In this document: piece by piece, positions 42,054-54,423 of the stretch | How the letters are laid out: each line of letters begins with the position of its first letter | Position numbering within the stretch: the stretch's first letter is position 1 | NCBI RefSeq assembly: GCF_003324165.1 | Contig: NW_025407829.1 | Coordinates: 248,001-312,000, forward strand | Length of the DNA: 64,000 nt | DNA from: Naegleria lovaniensis | Lineage: Eukaryota; Heterolobosea; Eutetramitea; Acrasida; Naegleriidae | Direction: 5' to 3' | The notes under the pieces: generated by a model | Told to the model about the DNA's origin: nothing | Seen by the model: the letters and a program-made list of their open reading frames with translations, nothing else | Databases searched by the model: none | Position numbers and translations under genes: made by a program

Positions 42054-43046
42054 TTAGTTTTGAGCCTTGTTTAACTCGACAATCTTGAATTTCAGTTTTT
42101 GAACAATGTCCTTATTTTCTGTTTTGCTGGCATAATCTGATAAGGTTCTACCCTCGTTATCCGTCTCGCTAAGATCTGTAGCATTGCTAATCAATATATC
42201 TATTACTTGGTTTAGAGATGGTTGATAGAAAGGATATGTCGACTTGTCTATCTTTGATAACGCGAACATTAAGCATGTTCGACCTTGATTGTCTTTGACA
42301 TTTAAATTTGCTCTTCTCTTGATAAGTTCATGAACTAGAGAATAATATTCAATGGAGTACATGAGCAATGTCTTTCCATTTGCGTCACAATCATTTACAT
42401 TTGAACTCTTCAAAATTTTTAATGCTTGATCAGTAAATCCTTTCTCAGCAGCGAACATGTACGCACTTTTCTGCGTGTTAAAGGTTTTAATTGTCACATC
42501 CACAGATTTAAAGCTCAGAAGGGTAGTAATATAGGTAAAGTGTTCGTTGATAATTGCATTGATTAAAAGTGTTCTTCCCAAGTAGTCTTGTCTATTTACA
42601 AATTTTGGATTAATGTTGTTGAGAGCAGTTAGTAAATTAATAAACGTTTGCTCGTTTTGGGATGCTCCTATGCTCAATTTTTGATCGGTTTGATCATCGA
42701 AGCTTGGGGTGATATTATTATTATTAACAGGAGTCTTACTTAATAAATCACTTGCTCGCCGTCCATTAGATCCACTCATACAACACAAACAAAATAATTT
42801 CTGCAAAATGATTTCTTCATCCAATTCTCGGATCGATAACGGAATTTGAGTTTTCAACATTGTTTCAACTATCGGAGGTGAAATGATTGAATTATTATTT
42901 GTAATTGAATTACTTCTTGGAGTTCTTGGAGTATTATTGGTGCTGTTTGGGGTCATGGGAGTGTTATTCAACGGGGTTGTGTTTAGGTTTGGCGAGTTTG
43001 CAGTCGCATTGTTGCTTGACAAAGCGCGACCAGGTGTTTGAGTCAT
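42054..43046 (-). CDS. Ankyrin-repeat protein
   Basis: Single exon, 330 aa. Residues 1-60 are a Thr/Asn/Pro-rich low-complexity segment with NTPMTPN/NTPRTPR repeats. From about residue 150 there are about five ankyrin repeats, marked by DYLGRTLLINAIINEHF, AYMFAAEKGFTDQALKIL, ANGKTLLMYSIEYYSLVHEL, NQGRTCLMFALSK and NEGRTLSDYASK. Ankyrin repeats bind proteins. No catalytic domain is attached, so the partner is unknown. The TP motifs in the N-terminus could be proline-directed kinase sites. The start lies 72 bp downstream of the eL18 stop on the same strand. Confidence 0.85.
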   Translation of the reverse strand: MTQTPGRALSSNNATANSPNLNTTPLNNTPMTPNSTNNTPRTPRSNSITNNNSIISPPIVETMLKTQIPLSIRELDEEIILQKLFCLCCMSGSNGRRASDLLSKTPVNNNNITPSFDDQTDQKLSIGASQNEQTFINLLTALNNINPKFVNRQDYLGRTLLINAIINEHFTYITTLLSFKSVDVTIKTFNTQKSAYMFAAEKGFTDQALKILKSSNVNDCDANGKTLLMYSIEYYSLVHELIKRRANLNVKDNQGRTCLMFALSKIDKSTYPFYQPSLNQVIDILISNATDLSETDNEGRTLSDYASKTENKDIVQKLKFKIVELNKAQN

Positions 43047-43118
43047 TTTTTGCTGTAGAAAAGAATGACTTGATCGTTTAGAAATTTTAAGATTAATATT
43101 GTTATTGATTTGATTAAT

Positions 43119-43706
43119 TTATGCTCTCTTCTTGTATTGTCTTGAAGCTCTTCTACCTCTGCCCAATTCACCATATCTGCCTTCTCTCTTTTGACTTCCG
43201 TGCTTGTATGGCTTAGCATGGGATCCGATTTGACCTGGAGCAAGACCAAAGTGCTTCTTGGATTCAGTATTCTTGTTACCTCTCAAAAGGACACATCCCT
43301 TTCCGTCTGGTGAGATTTGTGCCAATTGATCGAAGGTCAAAACTTGACCACCGTTTTCAACAATTCTCTTTCTGGCAGTTTCAGTGACGTGCAAAGCACA
43401 AACCTTCAAACCCTTTGGAGCATCCAACAAACGAGCATCATTTGTGATAGTACCGACAACAACGGCAACAGAATCCTTCTTATCACCAACAAGCTTTTCT
43501 AATCTGGCAAGAGTGATTGGTCTTTGTTCTCTTCTAGAGTGCAAGAGTCTAGCAAGAACTTTCTTGTTGAACTCAGCACCAGTTCTTCTGGCCAAGAGCT
43601 TGTAGAGTCTGACGAGAATGGCCAAATAAGCATTTGGTGAAACCAAAACCTTTCTGCCTGGCTTCTTTGCGTGAGTCTTTGCTAAGTACTTCTTCTCGAT
43701 ACCCAT
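43119..43706 (-). CDS. RPL18: Large-subunit ribosomal protein eL18
   Basis: Single exon, 195 aa (human 188). It matches eL18 along its whole length: LVSPNAYLAILVRLYKLLAR near the start, FNKKVLARLLHSRREQRPIT, VAVVVGTITNDARLLDAPKG, KVCALHVTETARKRIVENGG, and the basic tail ending GRGRRASRQYKKRA. It is a structural component of the cytosolic 60S subunit. Codon choice is more biased than in neighbours, as expected for a highly expressed gene. The ATG follows AGAAATGGG-like context and is probably true, since MGIEKKYLAKTH lines up with other eL18 starts. Confidence 0.95.
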   Translation of the reverse strand: MGIEKKYLAKTHAKKPGRKVLVSPNAYLAILVRLYKLLARRTGAEFNKKVLARLLHSRREQRPITLARLEKLVGDKKDSVAVVVGTITNDARLLDAPKGLKVCALHVTETARKRIVENGGQVLTFDQLAQISPDGKGCVLLRGNKNTESKKHFGLAPGQIGSHAKPYKHGSQKREGRYGELGRGRRASRQYKKRA

Positions 43707-43996
43707 TTCTATGCAAATTTATGGTAACTGTGAGGATTGAAAGATGTTTCAACAACAATTTTTAATCAATTAGTGACAAGATGTGAGAGAATCGATAACG
43801 TACTTTTGGCGTATTTTTTTTTCAACAAATTTTTCAAGAAATTTCAGCCAACCGACCATAAGAGTTTACAATGACCAATAAAAAATATTAACCAGAGAAA
43901 CCTTGGCCAAGGACAAGCTGCAACACAACCATTCATTCGTTTCGATTAACGAGGTGCAAACTCATTACTTGGTTAAACTGTTCCATATGTTATTTA

Positions 43997-45610
43997 TTAC
44001 ATCATCATTACAATCATTGTTGTTGCAATCATAAGCAGCAGAACCAAACGAGTCATGAAGTGAGAATGATGAGTTGGTGCGCCTGATAATGCAGCTCGAT
44101 CACTCAAAGTCAATGAATACTCCTTTCTATCAAATTCCTCAGCCCATCCTTTATCTGCTTCTCCTTTTCCTGCTGCAACAATCCAAGGCTTGATGACATA
44201 GGAACCCTCAGTTGGTCCGTTTTGAACTTGAATATTCAAATTGAGAGTACCAGTGCCAGGAGAGACATTCTTTTGAATAGCCTTACCAAACCATTTATAA
44301 TCTTGTAAACGTATGATTCAGGAGAGAGTAAGCAACAAGATCCATTGTTGTGTGTGGATGACGTTACTTGAAAAATAATAACATACCTGGAACGCTTAAC
44401 AAATCAACGACAATGTCCACATTCACAGATGCACTATAATCGACCGATACAGGAATATTCTTTGTGCTCAATCCAAGTCTACTTGGTGGTGAAACAATTC
44501 GAATAGCATTGCCCACGAGAGGAGTGTTATTATTATTGTTGGAAGGAGGTTTTTGATTGTTCGATGGAGTTGGAGTGACAGGAGTGCCAGTCGATGAGAC
44601 TTGAGCATCCCAACACGAGGTATAAGGTGCACTACCTGCATTGAAGACCCATCTCCATTGGAATGCATAACGACCTTCAGGAAGATTGGCAGGAATGGTG
44701 AAACAACCGGTACACAGAGCCTTATCCATGTTTTCACAGAACTTGAGGGATTACAACATGCATTTGAAATACAATCTTACATGTCAATACTTACTTTTGG
44801 ACAGTTTTGGTAAGCTTTACCTCCTCCATTTTCCAGAGTTGCTGGAGCAACATTATTTCCCCAATCCACCTTTTCGTAATGATCATCATGCAATTATTGA
44901 TTCATTGAAAGAATTCAGAATACTTTATAAAATACTTACCAATAATTGCCAATTATTTGTGGATGGATCATTTGTTGGATTCACACTTGAAATGTAAATC
45001 TTATTACTTGTGTCTGGAATGTATGGGTTGGTGCAAGATGCTGCCACATGACTGTTAGTGTTTGTTCATCATGTCATTTATGAAAGTGTGAATTGCATGG
45101 CAAGAATCGATGGCTGAACTTACTTTTTTGCAGGCCATGCCAAACACACTTCTTGTCCAGGTCTGTAAGTGGCCATAGGGAATGAAGAGGTATAGAATGA
45201 AGCATAGTTAGAATTTGAAAGGATATATTTGCATGTTTCAGATTGGTGATTACAACCAGTGTCACCTCCAAAGGCGCTGTTGATGGCTATTAGAGATTGA
45301 TGATACATTCATATTTTCAGCAGTTTGATGATGATTTTAAGTTTTCAATTAGTGCGAGATGATGATTCAAAAAATGATAGTTGATGAATCAACATCATCA
45401 TTGAGAATCAACAAACTCGATCTTGTGAAATAACTTACCAGCATGGGCAGCCCAGTTTCTTGGTCTGGCTCTGCACTTACTGGAGCTGTAGTAGGCTCCA
45501 TTCTTCTCTGTGTAGTCGGTGCAGTCAATCCAGGAGTGAGCCAAAACAACACTCACCAAGGTTGCTAACAGAACAACGCCCAACAGAGAAGCAAGTCGCA
45601 ATGAAGACAT
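43997..45610 (-). CDS. Secreted LPMO-like protein (copper polysaccharide oxidase candidate) with hydrophobic C-terminal tail
   Basis: Six exons: 45610-45439, 45286-45124, 45051-44940, 44869-44795, 44741-44387, 44301-43997, with phase kept throughout, giving 393 aa. A 24-residue signal peptide ends LVSVVLA just before HSWIDCTDY, so the mature protein starts with His. That is the hallmark of lytic polysaccharide monooxygenases, whose N-terminal His forms half of the copper brace. A second His follows in WPAKNHVAASC (about residue 113), and YTSCWDA in exon 5 could supply the axial Tyr; CTGCFTIPANLPEGRYAFQW is another family-like block. Many Cys are present. A Pro/Asn linker leads to a second beta domain, and the protein ends in MTRLVLLLMIATTMIVMMM, like a GPI-anchor signal. 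Enzyme class and substrate are inferred. Confidence 0.72.
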
Positions 45611-45781
45611 TTTTTTGGTTTTGGTCAGATTAGAATGACTTCTCAATGATTATTTATGTGAGCTTGACGGATCAAGAATTTGTTGACAGTTAAAAGTGCG
45701 ACGAGTTAACATTTGTTAAACATTTGGGATTGAAAAGGTGTAAAACAAGACAGCTTTCGCAGCTTTGAATTCAGGAAGTTT

Positions 45782-47011
45782 TTACTTTTTTTGACCTAGT
45801 TGGGCTGCAAATTGTTGATAGAATTTTAAATATTGCTCTTGCTGTTCACCGGTGAGCTGTTGATATTGGTTGTCAGTATTTGGATAAGCTGCTGCAACTT
45901 TGGAGTTTAGCGAAGCAGAAACTGTTTGATAGGCATTTGTGCTGCTGTTTTGAGAGCCCTTAAGGTAGTTGAAATAGTCAACTTTTTTTCTCTCATCATT
46001 AGATAACGCTCCTTGTTTTCTCAAGGTATCTCGATACGTCTGTTCCATTTTCTTTTCATTGTTTTGTTGAGGTAAGTAATGTTGATAATATTCTTTTTCA
46101 ATGTCTTTGGTTCCTTTTTGTGACTCTTTGTAATTGATACCAACAGGATTGATGTTAGCATCTACAGTTAAGCTCTGTGGCACGGTTGGTTCTGCAGGTT
46201 TGTATTCCTCAGGATAATGAAATGGAAGAGAAGTTGTTGAAATACCCTTCTCTTCTAGAGATTGCTTCATTTTGGATTTCATTTCTTGTTCATGCTTTTT
46301 TGTGGCGAGAGGATTGGGATCATCAGCACTCCAACGAATGTGAATTATTTCATCATTATCTAACGATTGGCCGAGCATTGCTTCTCGAGCAAATTCAGCA
46401 CATAACCTGTTCTTATACTTCACAAAGGCATAGCTTCTTTCGGGAAATGCTCTGATATATTCAATTTCTCCCCATTCTTGAAAATGTCTTTTAATTACCT
46501 CCTCATAATCCACACCAGCAACATATTTAAATCCGCTCACGTATAATGTTCTACAATCCCGATTGAATGATCCTACACCAGCCATATCATCTCGATCAGT
46601 TGCAAATTTAGCTCTTCCGAAACAATCCTTTGTGATTGGTATTCGGCTTATATCTGCTGATGTTGGAATTCTATGAAGATATTTACAATTAGGTCCTTCA
46701 GCACAGCAACCCTTTGCAAAGAACAAGCAAAAGAAGGGGTCTTTAAGAGTACAACCAACGGTCCATCCAGCATCAGTTTTTATGTTACATCTACTTTCAG
46801 CAGCGTCGATATCTCTTTTTTGTCGTTGTCCAATATATTTGTGATACCAAATATTGTATTCTCCTCCGTTTTCTTCTCTTTGTAATTTTGATTCTTTCTT
46901 GTTGGATGCTTGAACACGTGCTTTTCTAATCTTTTTTACTCCTCCGCTCGGAGAGGGAATATCTTTCTTCGTATCGGCTGATGAAGCGTTTGCGTTTGTT
47001 TGGTTGACCAT
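45782..47011 (-). CDS. CWC2: Pre-mRNA splicing factor CWC2 homologue
   Basis: Single exon, 409 aa. The N-terminal YNIWYHKYIGQRQKRD and the Torus/zinc-finger part (FCLFFAKGCCAEGPNCKYLH, a CCCH finger) are followed by the RRM (DCRTLYVSGFKYVAGVDYEE and FPERSYAFVKYKNRLCAEFA). This is the CWC2/RBM22-like arrangement. CWC2 belongs to the NineTeen complex and contacts U6 snRNA and the intron in the active spliceosome. The C-terminal 130 residues are Gln/Lys-rich coil with no fold recognised. It diverges from the RBM25-like gene. Confidence 0.9.
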   Translation of the reverse strand: MVNQTNANASSADTKKDIPSPSGGVKKIRKARVQASNKKESKLQREENGGEYNIWYHKYIGQRQKRDIDAAESRCNIKTDAGWTVGCTLKDPFFCLFFAKGCCAEGPNCKYLHRIPTSADISRIPITKDCFGRAKFATDRDDMAGVGSFNRDCRTLYVSGFKYVAGVDYEEVIKRHFQEWGEIEYIRAFPERSYAFVKYKNRLCAEFAREAMLGQSLDNDEIIHIRWSADDPNPLATKKHEQEMKSKMKQSLEEKGISTTSLPFHYPEEYKPAEPTVPQSLTVDANINPVGINYKESQKGTKDIEKEYYQHYLPQQNNEKKMEQTYRDTLRKQGALSNDERKKVDYFNYLKGSQNSSTNAYQTVSASLNSKVAAAYPNTDNQYQQLTGEQQEQYLKFYQQFAAQLGQKK

Positions 47012-47153
47012 TTTTTAATTGTTGTTTTTTGCTAATATCAAAATGATATTGCCTGCTTTATTGGATGAATAGAATCAAGGAATAGAACATTAAATATTCG
47101 AACATGTTAGGCAACAAGTTAATTGAACATGAAGTCCAACAACAATCAAAAAA
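47012..47153. promoter_or_regulatory. Shared divergent promoter region of CWC2 and RBM25 genes
   Basis: Only 142 bp separate the two start codons, both preceded by A-tracts. Transcription of both splicing-factor genes must start within or next to this segment. No specific motif can be assigned. Confidence 0.6.
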
Positions 47154-48995
47154 ATGTCCAATCCGCATCACCGGCCTTATCATCAAGGTGGTAATCACAG
47201 AAATGAAAGAGGAGGCTATCGGAACTATAATGATCGTGGACGTGATAATTATCAACAACATCATTCATATAATCAAGGAGGAGGGTTTAATAATGCTCCA
47301 TCACAACAGCAATTAAATCCGCTCATGATGGCCAAGAAGCCTAAAGTTATCCATGTAGATCCTTCAGTGGTTCAAAAAACAAAGCCAACGATTAATACAA
47401 CGGTTCAAGAAATAATTCATAGAAGACAATTAAAATTCCCAATGGCTCCAGTTAATATTCCAATGTCGAAGGCTCCTCCCGAGGCAGGAGAATATCCAAA
47501 TCCTTTCGATTTTCCAAATGTGCTAATAGATACACGAACAACAATTGTAATGGAGGATTTAAGTGCTGATACAGAGAATGATTACATCAAGAAATTACTC
47601 GAAAGTTGTGGACAATATACAAGCTGGAAACGATTGAAGGATCCAAAAACTAATAGATGGTTAACATTCGGTTTTTGTGAATATCAATCTTGCTCTTCTG
47701 CAATTCGAGCTCTACGTTTATTGAACTCATTGACAATAGAACCTGGAGTAACCATCAAAATGAAGTGCTCCAAGAAAGTCCAAACTTTTATGGATCAATA
47801 TCAACAAAAGAAATTAGAACTGTGGGCAAAGAAGCTTCAGGAACGAGATAAATCATCATCTCAGGGATCAAGCACAACAGATGAGCTAACTCCTGAGCAG
47901 CGACAACTTTTAGCTCAATTAGAGCAACAAATGGCGTCTTCAAAATCGGAAGAAAAAATAGAAGTGAGAGAAAGTGATCGAAACGAGTTTGACAATTATG
48001 AAAAGGCACTAGATGACATTTCTAAGATTATTATAAATGATCTAGTTAAGGAGAGAATGAGCATTGAAACTGAGAATCGGTCCAGAGAGTCTATTAGTCA
48101 ACAACTAGCTGTGACAAATACTGTACAAAAAATTGCAGAAACTGGTGTGAGTAATGAGGAAGCAGAACAAAAAAAGAATTTAATTTATGAAGAAATTCGA
48201 AGATTCAGAGACAATGAGAAAATGAAAGAAGAAGAAGTTAAAGAACTTGAAAGAAAAAGAAGAGAGAAAATATACCGAGAAAAGCGATTAAAGCAATCCA
48301 AACAACTTGAACGAGAGAGAAGAAGAAGACAGCGTTGGGAAAAGGAAAACGAACAAGACAAAAGACAACGAGAGGTTACTATTCGAGAAATTGAAAGATT
48401 TGAAAGGAGACGAGAACGAAGGTATGGTGGTATTGACGGAACTGGTGAGGGCTATGTGAGCAGTGATGAAGAAATATCTACTGGAGTTGATAAGAAAAAG
48501 ATCCAAATTGAACTTCAAGAAAAAGCACCTAGAGAACCTTCATCTGAGGTTGTTACTTATGAAGAAGAAGACCAAGATTGGGGAAGAAAGAAGAAAAAGC
48601 TTTCAGCAGTTGAGGAGATTGAAAAATCCAAGCGAGATGCAGAATACTTGGACCGTGACAATATTAGAAAAATTCTGCCGACCTCCCAAGCAGATATTTT
48701 CAATTATCCAATGGATTGGAATGTGGTCGACAAGTACTCTCTTTGGCTTCCTCTTGCTCCATTTGTTGATGAACAGATTATTAGTTTGACAGGAGATCCA
48801 GAAGAAAGCTTGAGTCAATTTGTGTTGGGCAAAGTGGAAACACACTCCTCACCACAAGAAATCATCAACGATCTTGTAGAGATTTTCGACGAACAAACTG
48901 AGCCATTCGTACACGAGCTTTGGGATAGATTGTTAGTTGAAATGATCCGAAAACAACGTGAAATCGAATTAGAAAACCAAGATAACATTGAGTAA
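47154..48995 (+). CDS. RBM25/Snu71-like splicing regulator (RRM and PWI)
   Basis: Single exon, 613 aa. The N-terminus is Gly/Arg/Asn/His-rich. Residues about 125-205 form an RRM (RTTIVMEDLSADTENDYIKK, TFGFCEYQSCSSAIRALRLL). A long charged coiled-coil with RE/ER-rich segments (about 270-420) follows, and a PWI domain closes the protein (about 515-605: YPMDWNVVDKYSLW, FVLGKVETHSSPQEIINDLV, EPFVHELWDRLLVEMIRK). RRM, RE-rich coil and C-terminal PWI in this order are typical of RBM25, a U1 snRNP-associated protein that affects 5' splice-site choice. Confidence 0.88.
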   Translation: MSNPHHRPYHQGGNHRNERGGYRNYNDRGRDNYQQHHSYNQGGGFNNAPSQQQLNPLMMAKKPKVIHVDPSVVQKTKPTINTTVQEIIHRRQLKFPMAPVNIPMSKAPPEAGEYPNPFDFPNVLIDTRTTIVMEDLSADTENDYIKKLLESCGQYTSWKRLKDPKTNRWLTFGFCEYQSCSSAIRALRLLNSLTIEPGVTIKMKCSKKVQTFMDQYQQKKLELWAKKLQERDKSSSQGSSTTDELTPEQRQLLAQLEQQMASSKSEEKIEVRESDRNEFDNYEKALDDISKIIINDLVKERMSIETENRSRESISQQLAVTNTVQKIAETGVSNEEAEQKKNLIYEEIRRFRDNEKMKEEEVKELERKRREKIYREKRLKQSKQLERERRRRQRWEKENEQDKRQREVTIREIERFERRRERRYGGIDGTGEGYVSSDEEISTGVDKKKIQIELQEKAPREPSSEVVTYEEEDQDWGRKKKKLSAVEEIEKSKRDAEYLDRDNIRKILPTSQADIFNYPMDWNVVDKYSLWLPLAPFVDEQIISLTGDPEESLSQFVLGKVETHSSPQEIINDLVEIFDEQTEPFVHELWDRLLVEMIRKQREIELENQDNIE

Positions 48996-49134
48996 ACAGT
49001 TCTCGATTTTTCATATGTGATTGGTTCAACCTTAAAGACAATAAATTTTAATTCTTTAGAAATAAATACATGTTTAAACAATGATAAACAAAATAATATG
49101 TTCAAATGTTTGGCATAATCCCTCAAATAATAAA

Positions 49135-49956
49135 TTAGAGATCCATAACCATGAGATTGATGAATGTACCAACAGAGCTTGGAATGGTCTTAAATGGCCT
49201 TCTTCTTCTTTCAATGTTTCCTCCAGTGGCTTTGTTTGGTAAATAATCAACCACTTCATAGTCTTCGTAATTAACACGTGCAACTTCGTTGAAACCAATT
49301 TTTGCGTACAGAGCTTGAGAAGCAAAACCAGTGCATTCAACCATAATGGAATCGTACTTCTTTTCTTTTGCTAATTGTAGAGCCTCATTAAACATTCTCT
49401 TTGCAAGTCCAACTCGTCTAGCAAATGAATAAGTTCCTGCTGAGCATATTTTAAAGATTTTCTTGCCACTACTACTAGCTGTACCTTTTCCATAATGATT
49501 GTGTTGTTGACTTTCTTCATAATTGGCGTGCAAATCATCTAATAGACGCAAATGAAGTAGAATGCCCTCATCGTTAGATTGAGGTTCAACCCACTGATCT
49601 GCATCAGAACATAAATGAAATCCTACAACCATGTTCGAAGCTTTGTCAATAGCAATGTGAGACAAGCCTCCTTCAGCACATCTTTTCACATACCCATACG
49701 CATACGGAAAGTAAGCCATTGGAGTTGTTGCAGTTCCAATAGCGAGAGGCTCTTCTTGAGAAAAGATTAATGCTAGGGCAAGAGCAGTTTGCTGAACATG
49801 CTCATGACTTAATAGCACAACATCAAAATCAGAAGCACTCATTTGGGAGATTTGACCCATTCCATCAATTGTAATGACTTGTGTAACCATAGGAATGTTT
49901 GCAGAGATAGTACTGCTACTAGTATTGCTGGTTGTTGTTGTTGTTTGAGGATTCAT
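49135..49956 (-). CDS. GNAT-family N-acetyltransferase
   Basis: Single exon, 273 aa. A Thr/Ser-rich N-terminus precedes a GNAT fold: LSHIAIDKASNMVVGFHLCS (strands beta2-4), ICSAGTYSFARRVGLAKRMF (acetyl-CoA loop, RRVGLA in the place of the usual R/QxxGxG/A), then ALQLAKEKKYDSIMVECTGF and SQALYAKIGFNEVARVNY (final helix and strand). The substrate may be an amine, amino acid or protein N-terminus; nothing in the sequence decides. It converges with the RBM25-like gene. Confidence 0.82.
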   Translation of the reverse strand: MNPQTTTTTSNTSSSTISANIPMVTQVITIDGMGQISQMSASDFDVVLLSHEHVQQTALALALIFSQEEPLAIGTATTPMAYFPYAYGYVKRCAEGGLSHIAIDKASNMVVGFHLCSDADQWVEPQSNDEGILLHLRLLDDLHANYEESQQHNHYGKGTASSSGKKIFKICSAGTYSFARRVGLAKRMFNEALQLAKEKKYDSIMVECTGFASQALYAKIGFNEVARVNYEDYEVVDYLPNKATGGNIERRRRPFKTIPSSVGTFINLMVMDL

Positions 49957-50531
49957 GGTTTCTTGTGGTCGTGTTGGTAATGTTATAGATCAACAAATGC
50001 GGATGAACCTAAAAGAGTGTTTGCTGTGTCTAAAAAGGTTGATTTTCAAGATTATGCAAAGATAATAGTTGCACCTCTAATTGAATGATTGCAAGGTAAG
50101 TATAATGATTTGTAATGGGAGAAGATGAAATAAAGCACACTGAAGGCTCTACCTGCATGCAGATTGTAATCGGCTGTTTCTCGATAAATTAAATAGGATA
50201 ACTTTCTGCTGTTTACTCAGGCAGAAAAGAACAAAATCCAGAATGGTTCGGAGTGGTGAGTGCAATGAAGATAACTGAAAATTCAATAATTCAGGAAAGT
50301 CTAATATTTCTTTCTTCCGAATTATTTAATCAATATATGATGAAAATGAACACAGAGTTGTATGTTCTTTCTAATGAGCACTGTGCTTGAGTGTTTTTTG
50401 ATGTGCGCGCTGTTCCACAACAGTTGGATTTCGATTTTTTTTTCAAAATTATAATTTGAAATGCTGAAATGGAACGTGTGGATAATGGAACTGCACTTCT
50501 CACACACAACCCGACGAAAAAATAAATATTA
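49957..50531. other. Intergenic, no gene seen
   Basis: 575 bp between the GNAT gene start and the F-box/LRR stop. Short frames at 50322-50554 (minus) are not supported. No tRNA-like fold was found. Confidence 0.4.
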
Positions 50532-53216
50532 TTATTGAGTGACTGAAATACCATGATGATGAGTCAAAGTATGAATGGTTTCCCTAGCAAATTTGCATTT
50601 CTCAATTTTTAAATGACGCAATGTTCCCTTCTTGGCAAGTGTTTTGACAATGTCATCACTTACGAGAGTATTTTCAGAAATATCAAGAGTTTCTAGTGAT
50701 GGACAGCTGAGTAGGTTTGCAATTCCATCGTTGTTGACATGAACACATCTTTGTATAATTAATTCTTGTAAATATTGACAATGTTGCAAATGATGAAGAC
50801 CTTCGTTAGTGAAACCTCTCACACTTGTCAAATTTAGATATCTCAAAACTCCACTCAGGTGCTTGGAAATGGACTCTAATGTCTTATCTGTAATATTGGA
50901 ACACTTTTTGAGATTCAAATGATAGAGATGTTTTGAATTTTTCAATACAAGTTCAACACCTGCATCTGTGATCATGTCAGAGAATGAGAGAACTAATTCT
51001 CTTAAATTTGTTGTCCATTGAGACAATACTTTAAGACAAGAATCGTTGGTAAGCTTACATCCCATCATGTTCAACTTTTCAAGTTTCTCTAATCCCTTTT
51101 CTGATTGAACTCCTGACAAATCTACCAAGTGACAACCTGTTAAATTAAGAAAGCGAATTTTCTGACAAGAATTCACAAGGTGGGAGAGGCCTGTGCTAGT
51201 GATATGTCTACAACATTGAAGCGTTAAATCTTCGAGCTGGGTCATTTCAGATAAATATTTTACACCTTCATCAGTGATTTGATGACAAAATGTCAAGTCT
51301 AAATATTTCAACTTGCTTTTACAAGCTGATTGAGATAAATGTTTCATTCCAACATCTGTTATGTGTACACATCCTGTGACATCCAAGTATTCCAGTTGTG
51401 AAAATTGGCTAACATAGGACATGGCAGAGTCATTCACTTTGGTACAACCTCTCACATTGAGATGTGTTAAATTTTGGCAAATATAAGTCTATCATGTTGT
51501 GAACCATGGTTATTATGGTTAATTCAGGCCAAAATTTTCATAATAAAAATAAGGATTTGTCACTACCATTCACATGATGTGATCCTATCCGATAATACTT
51601 ACCAAATATTTAACACCATTTTCAGTAATAAAGTGACAACCTTGAACATTCAGTGTGTGAAGAGTTTGTAATCCATAGCATGGTTCTCTACTGTTTGGAT
51701 TCTTTTTTGGAGCCATCATTCCATAGCTTTTCTGATAAAGTTGAGTATAAAAGAGCATGTTATAAGGAGTAGAAATTGGAAAATTAGCAGATTTGTGTTG
51801 TGCTCTATTTTGAGCTCTATTTAACACTCTTTCTGACACATCAGTGGATGCAGTTGAAGTTACTGAATAAACATCATCATCTTCTTCAATTCCAATATTT
51901 TCTGTGTTATCATTTTCATCGTCATTGAACGATTGAGAATCCATATTACTTGAGAAGAGACTTGGAGATTCATCGAGTGAATCTAAATGTTGTTCATAAT
52001 CAAAATTCAGATCATAATTACCACTGAGTGGATCAATAGCAGGATTTGATAAATAGTCTGCATTCGAATAAATGTATTTGTGAGCCAGTTGAAGAAGACC
52101 CTTATCCGTAATTTGAAAGTCTTCACTACTTCCAGTATTACACAAATCTAATACTTCTAAAAAGGCAAATTTTCTTACAAACTTTACAAAATCATCTTCT
52201 TTCAATTTTCGAAGAGCTCCTGCTACTTGAACTGTGTGAACTCCTCGAATCCACAACACAGCAACTGATATGCTCATTTCGTATCATAAAATCGACAATG
52301 ACGCTATGTACTTACATCGTTTACAAACAGCTGCAACATCTCTTGCCAAATAGACAACAGGAATATATTGAAATATTTTGATAATGAGCTCATCCGGTAA
52401 ATCTCCATACATGTAGTCATAATCATAATCCAATTCTAACATTTCTATTTCCTTAATAACTGCATTACCGTCTTCAGAAAAAAACTTGGGCTTTCGTGTC
52501 ACCTTATTTCTTTTATATTTTCTTCTTTTTTGTTGTTTCTTTGAGGACTTTCTTTCCAATGTTGATTGAAAGTTATTAGGACTTGCATTGATTTTACTCA
52601 ACGTTGTGTCTGTGAGTGTGACACTAATCTTTGGAACATCATTTTGAAATTTAAAAGGTTGTCGTTGTGCGTTTTGATTTGAGGAAGATATGGACAATGT
52701 CTTGTTGTTGTTGTTGGATACAGAGTTGTTGTTGGTTGCTACTGAATTATTTGATTTTTTTACAGAATTTCCATTCGAGAGAAACAATCGAGCGAGGTGA
52801 GTCGTAGTGAGACTTTTACGTTTCTCTTCCTTTGAGGAGGAATTGGAGGAATTGGAGGATGAGGAACAAACCGATGCTCTTGTATTGTTGGGATCAACTG
52901 TTGGTGGTGGTGGTGGTGTAGTAACGACTAATGATGTTGTATGATGGTGATGAGAGGATGATGGAATGCTGGCATTTGGCAGGTAGTTCCGATGCGTGTC
53001 ATTGTTTGAAATCGATGGTAGTGTTATTGCACCATGGTTTATGGAGCAAGAAGGAGTTGCTGTCAGAGGGTTGGTATTAGCATGATTCAAAGAGGTGTTT
53101 GTATTGAAAGTAGCACATGATGAGGCAACAGTATTCGAGGAAGAAGCATGCAATGTAGTACTATTGCTTGTTGTTGTCGGTTGTTTGTCTTTACTCTTTT
53201 TGAAAGGAACGAACAT
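50532..53216 (-). CDS. F-box and leucine-rich-repeat protein (FBXL type)
   Basis: Three exons, 53216-52316, 52264-51603 and 51488-50532, give 839 aa. Residues 1-250 are Ser/Asn/Thr-rich. The F-box is LPDELIIKIFQYIPVVYLAR, continuing VAAVCKRFAVLW across intron 1. Exon 3 encodes about ten Cys-containing LRRs (LEYLDVTGCVHITDVGMKHL, LKYLDLTFCHQITDEGVKYL and so on), each about 25 residues. The first LRRs in exon 2 are interrupted by an acidic insert of about 100 residues. FBXL proteins are the substrate receptors of SCF ubiquitin ligases. The target is unknown. Confidence 0.9.
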
Positions 53217-53323
53217 TTTTTTTGCTTGACTTTGACACTTTTTAATGTTCCTTGTTCAGTGCCTTTGGTTCACTGTTCTTGACATCCCTTAATATTTACA
53301 ACGTTGTGATCAAAATTTATTCG

Positions 53324-54423
<1,100 letters not shown>

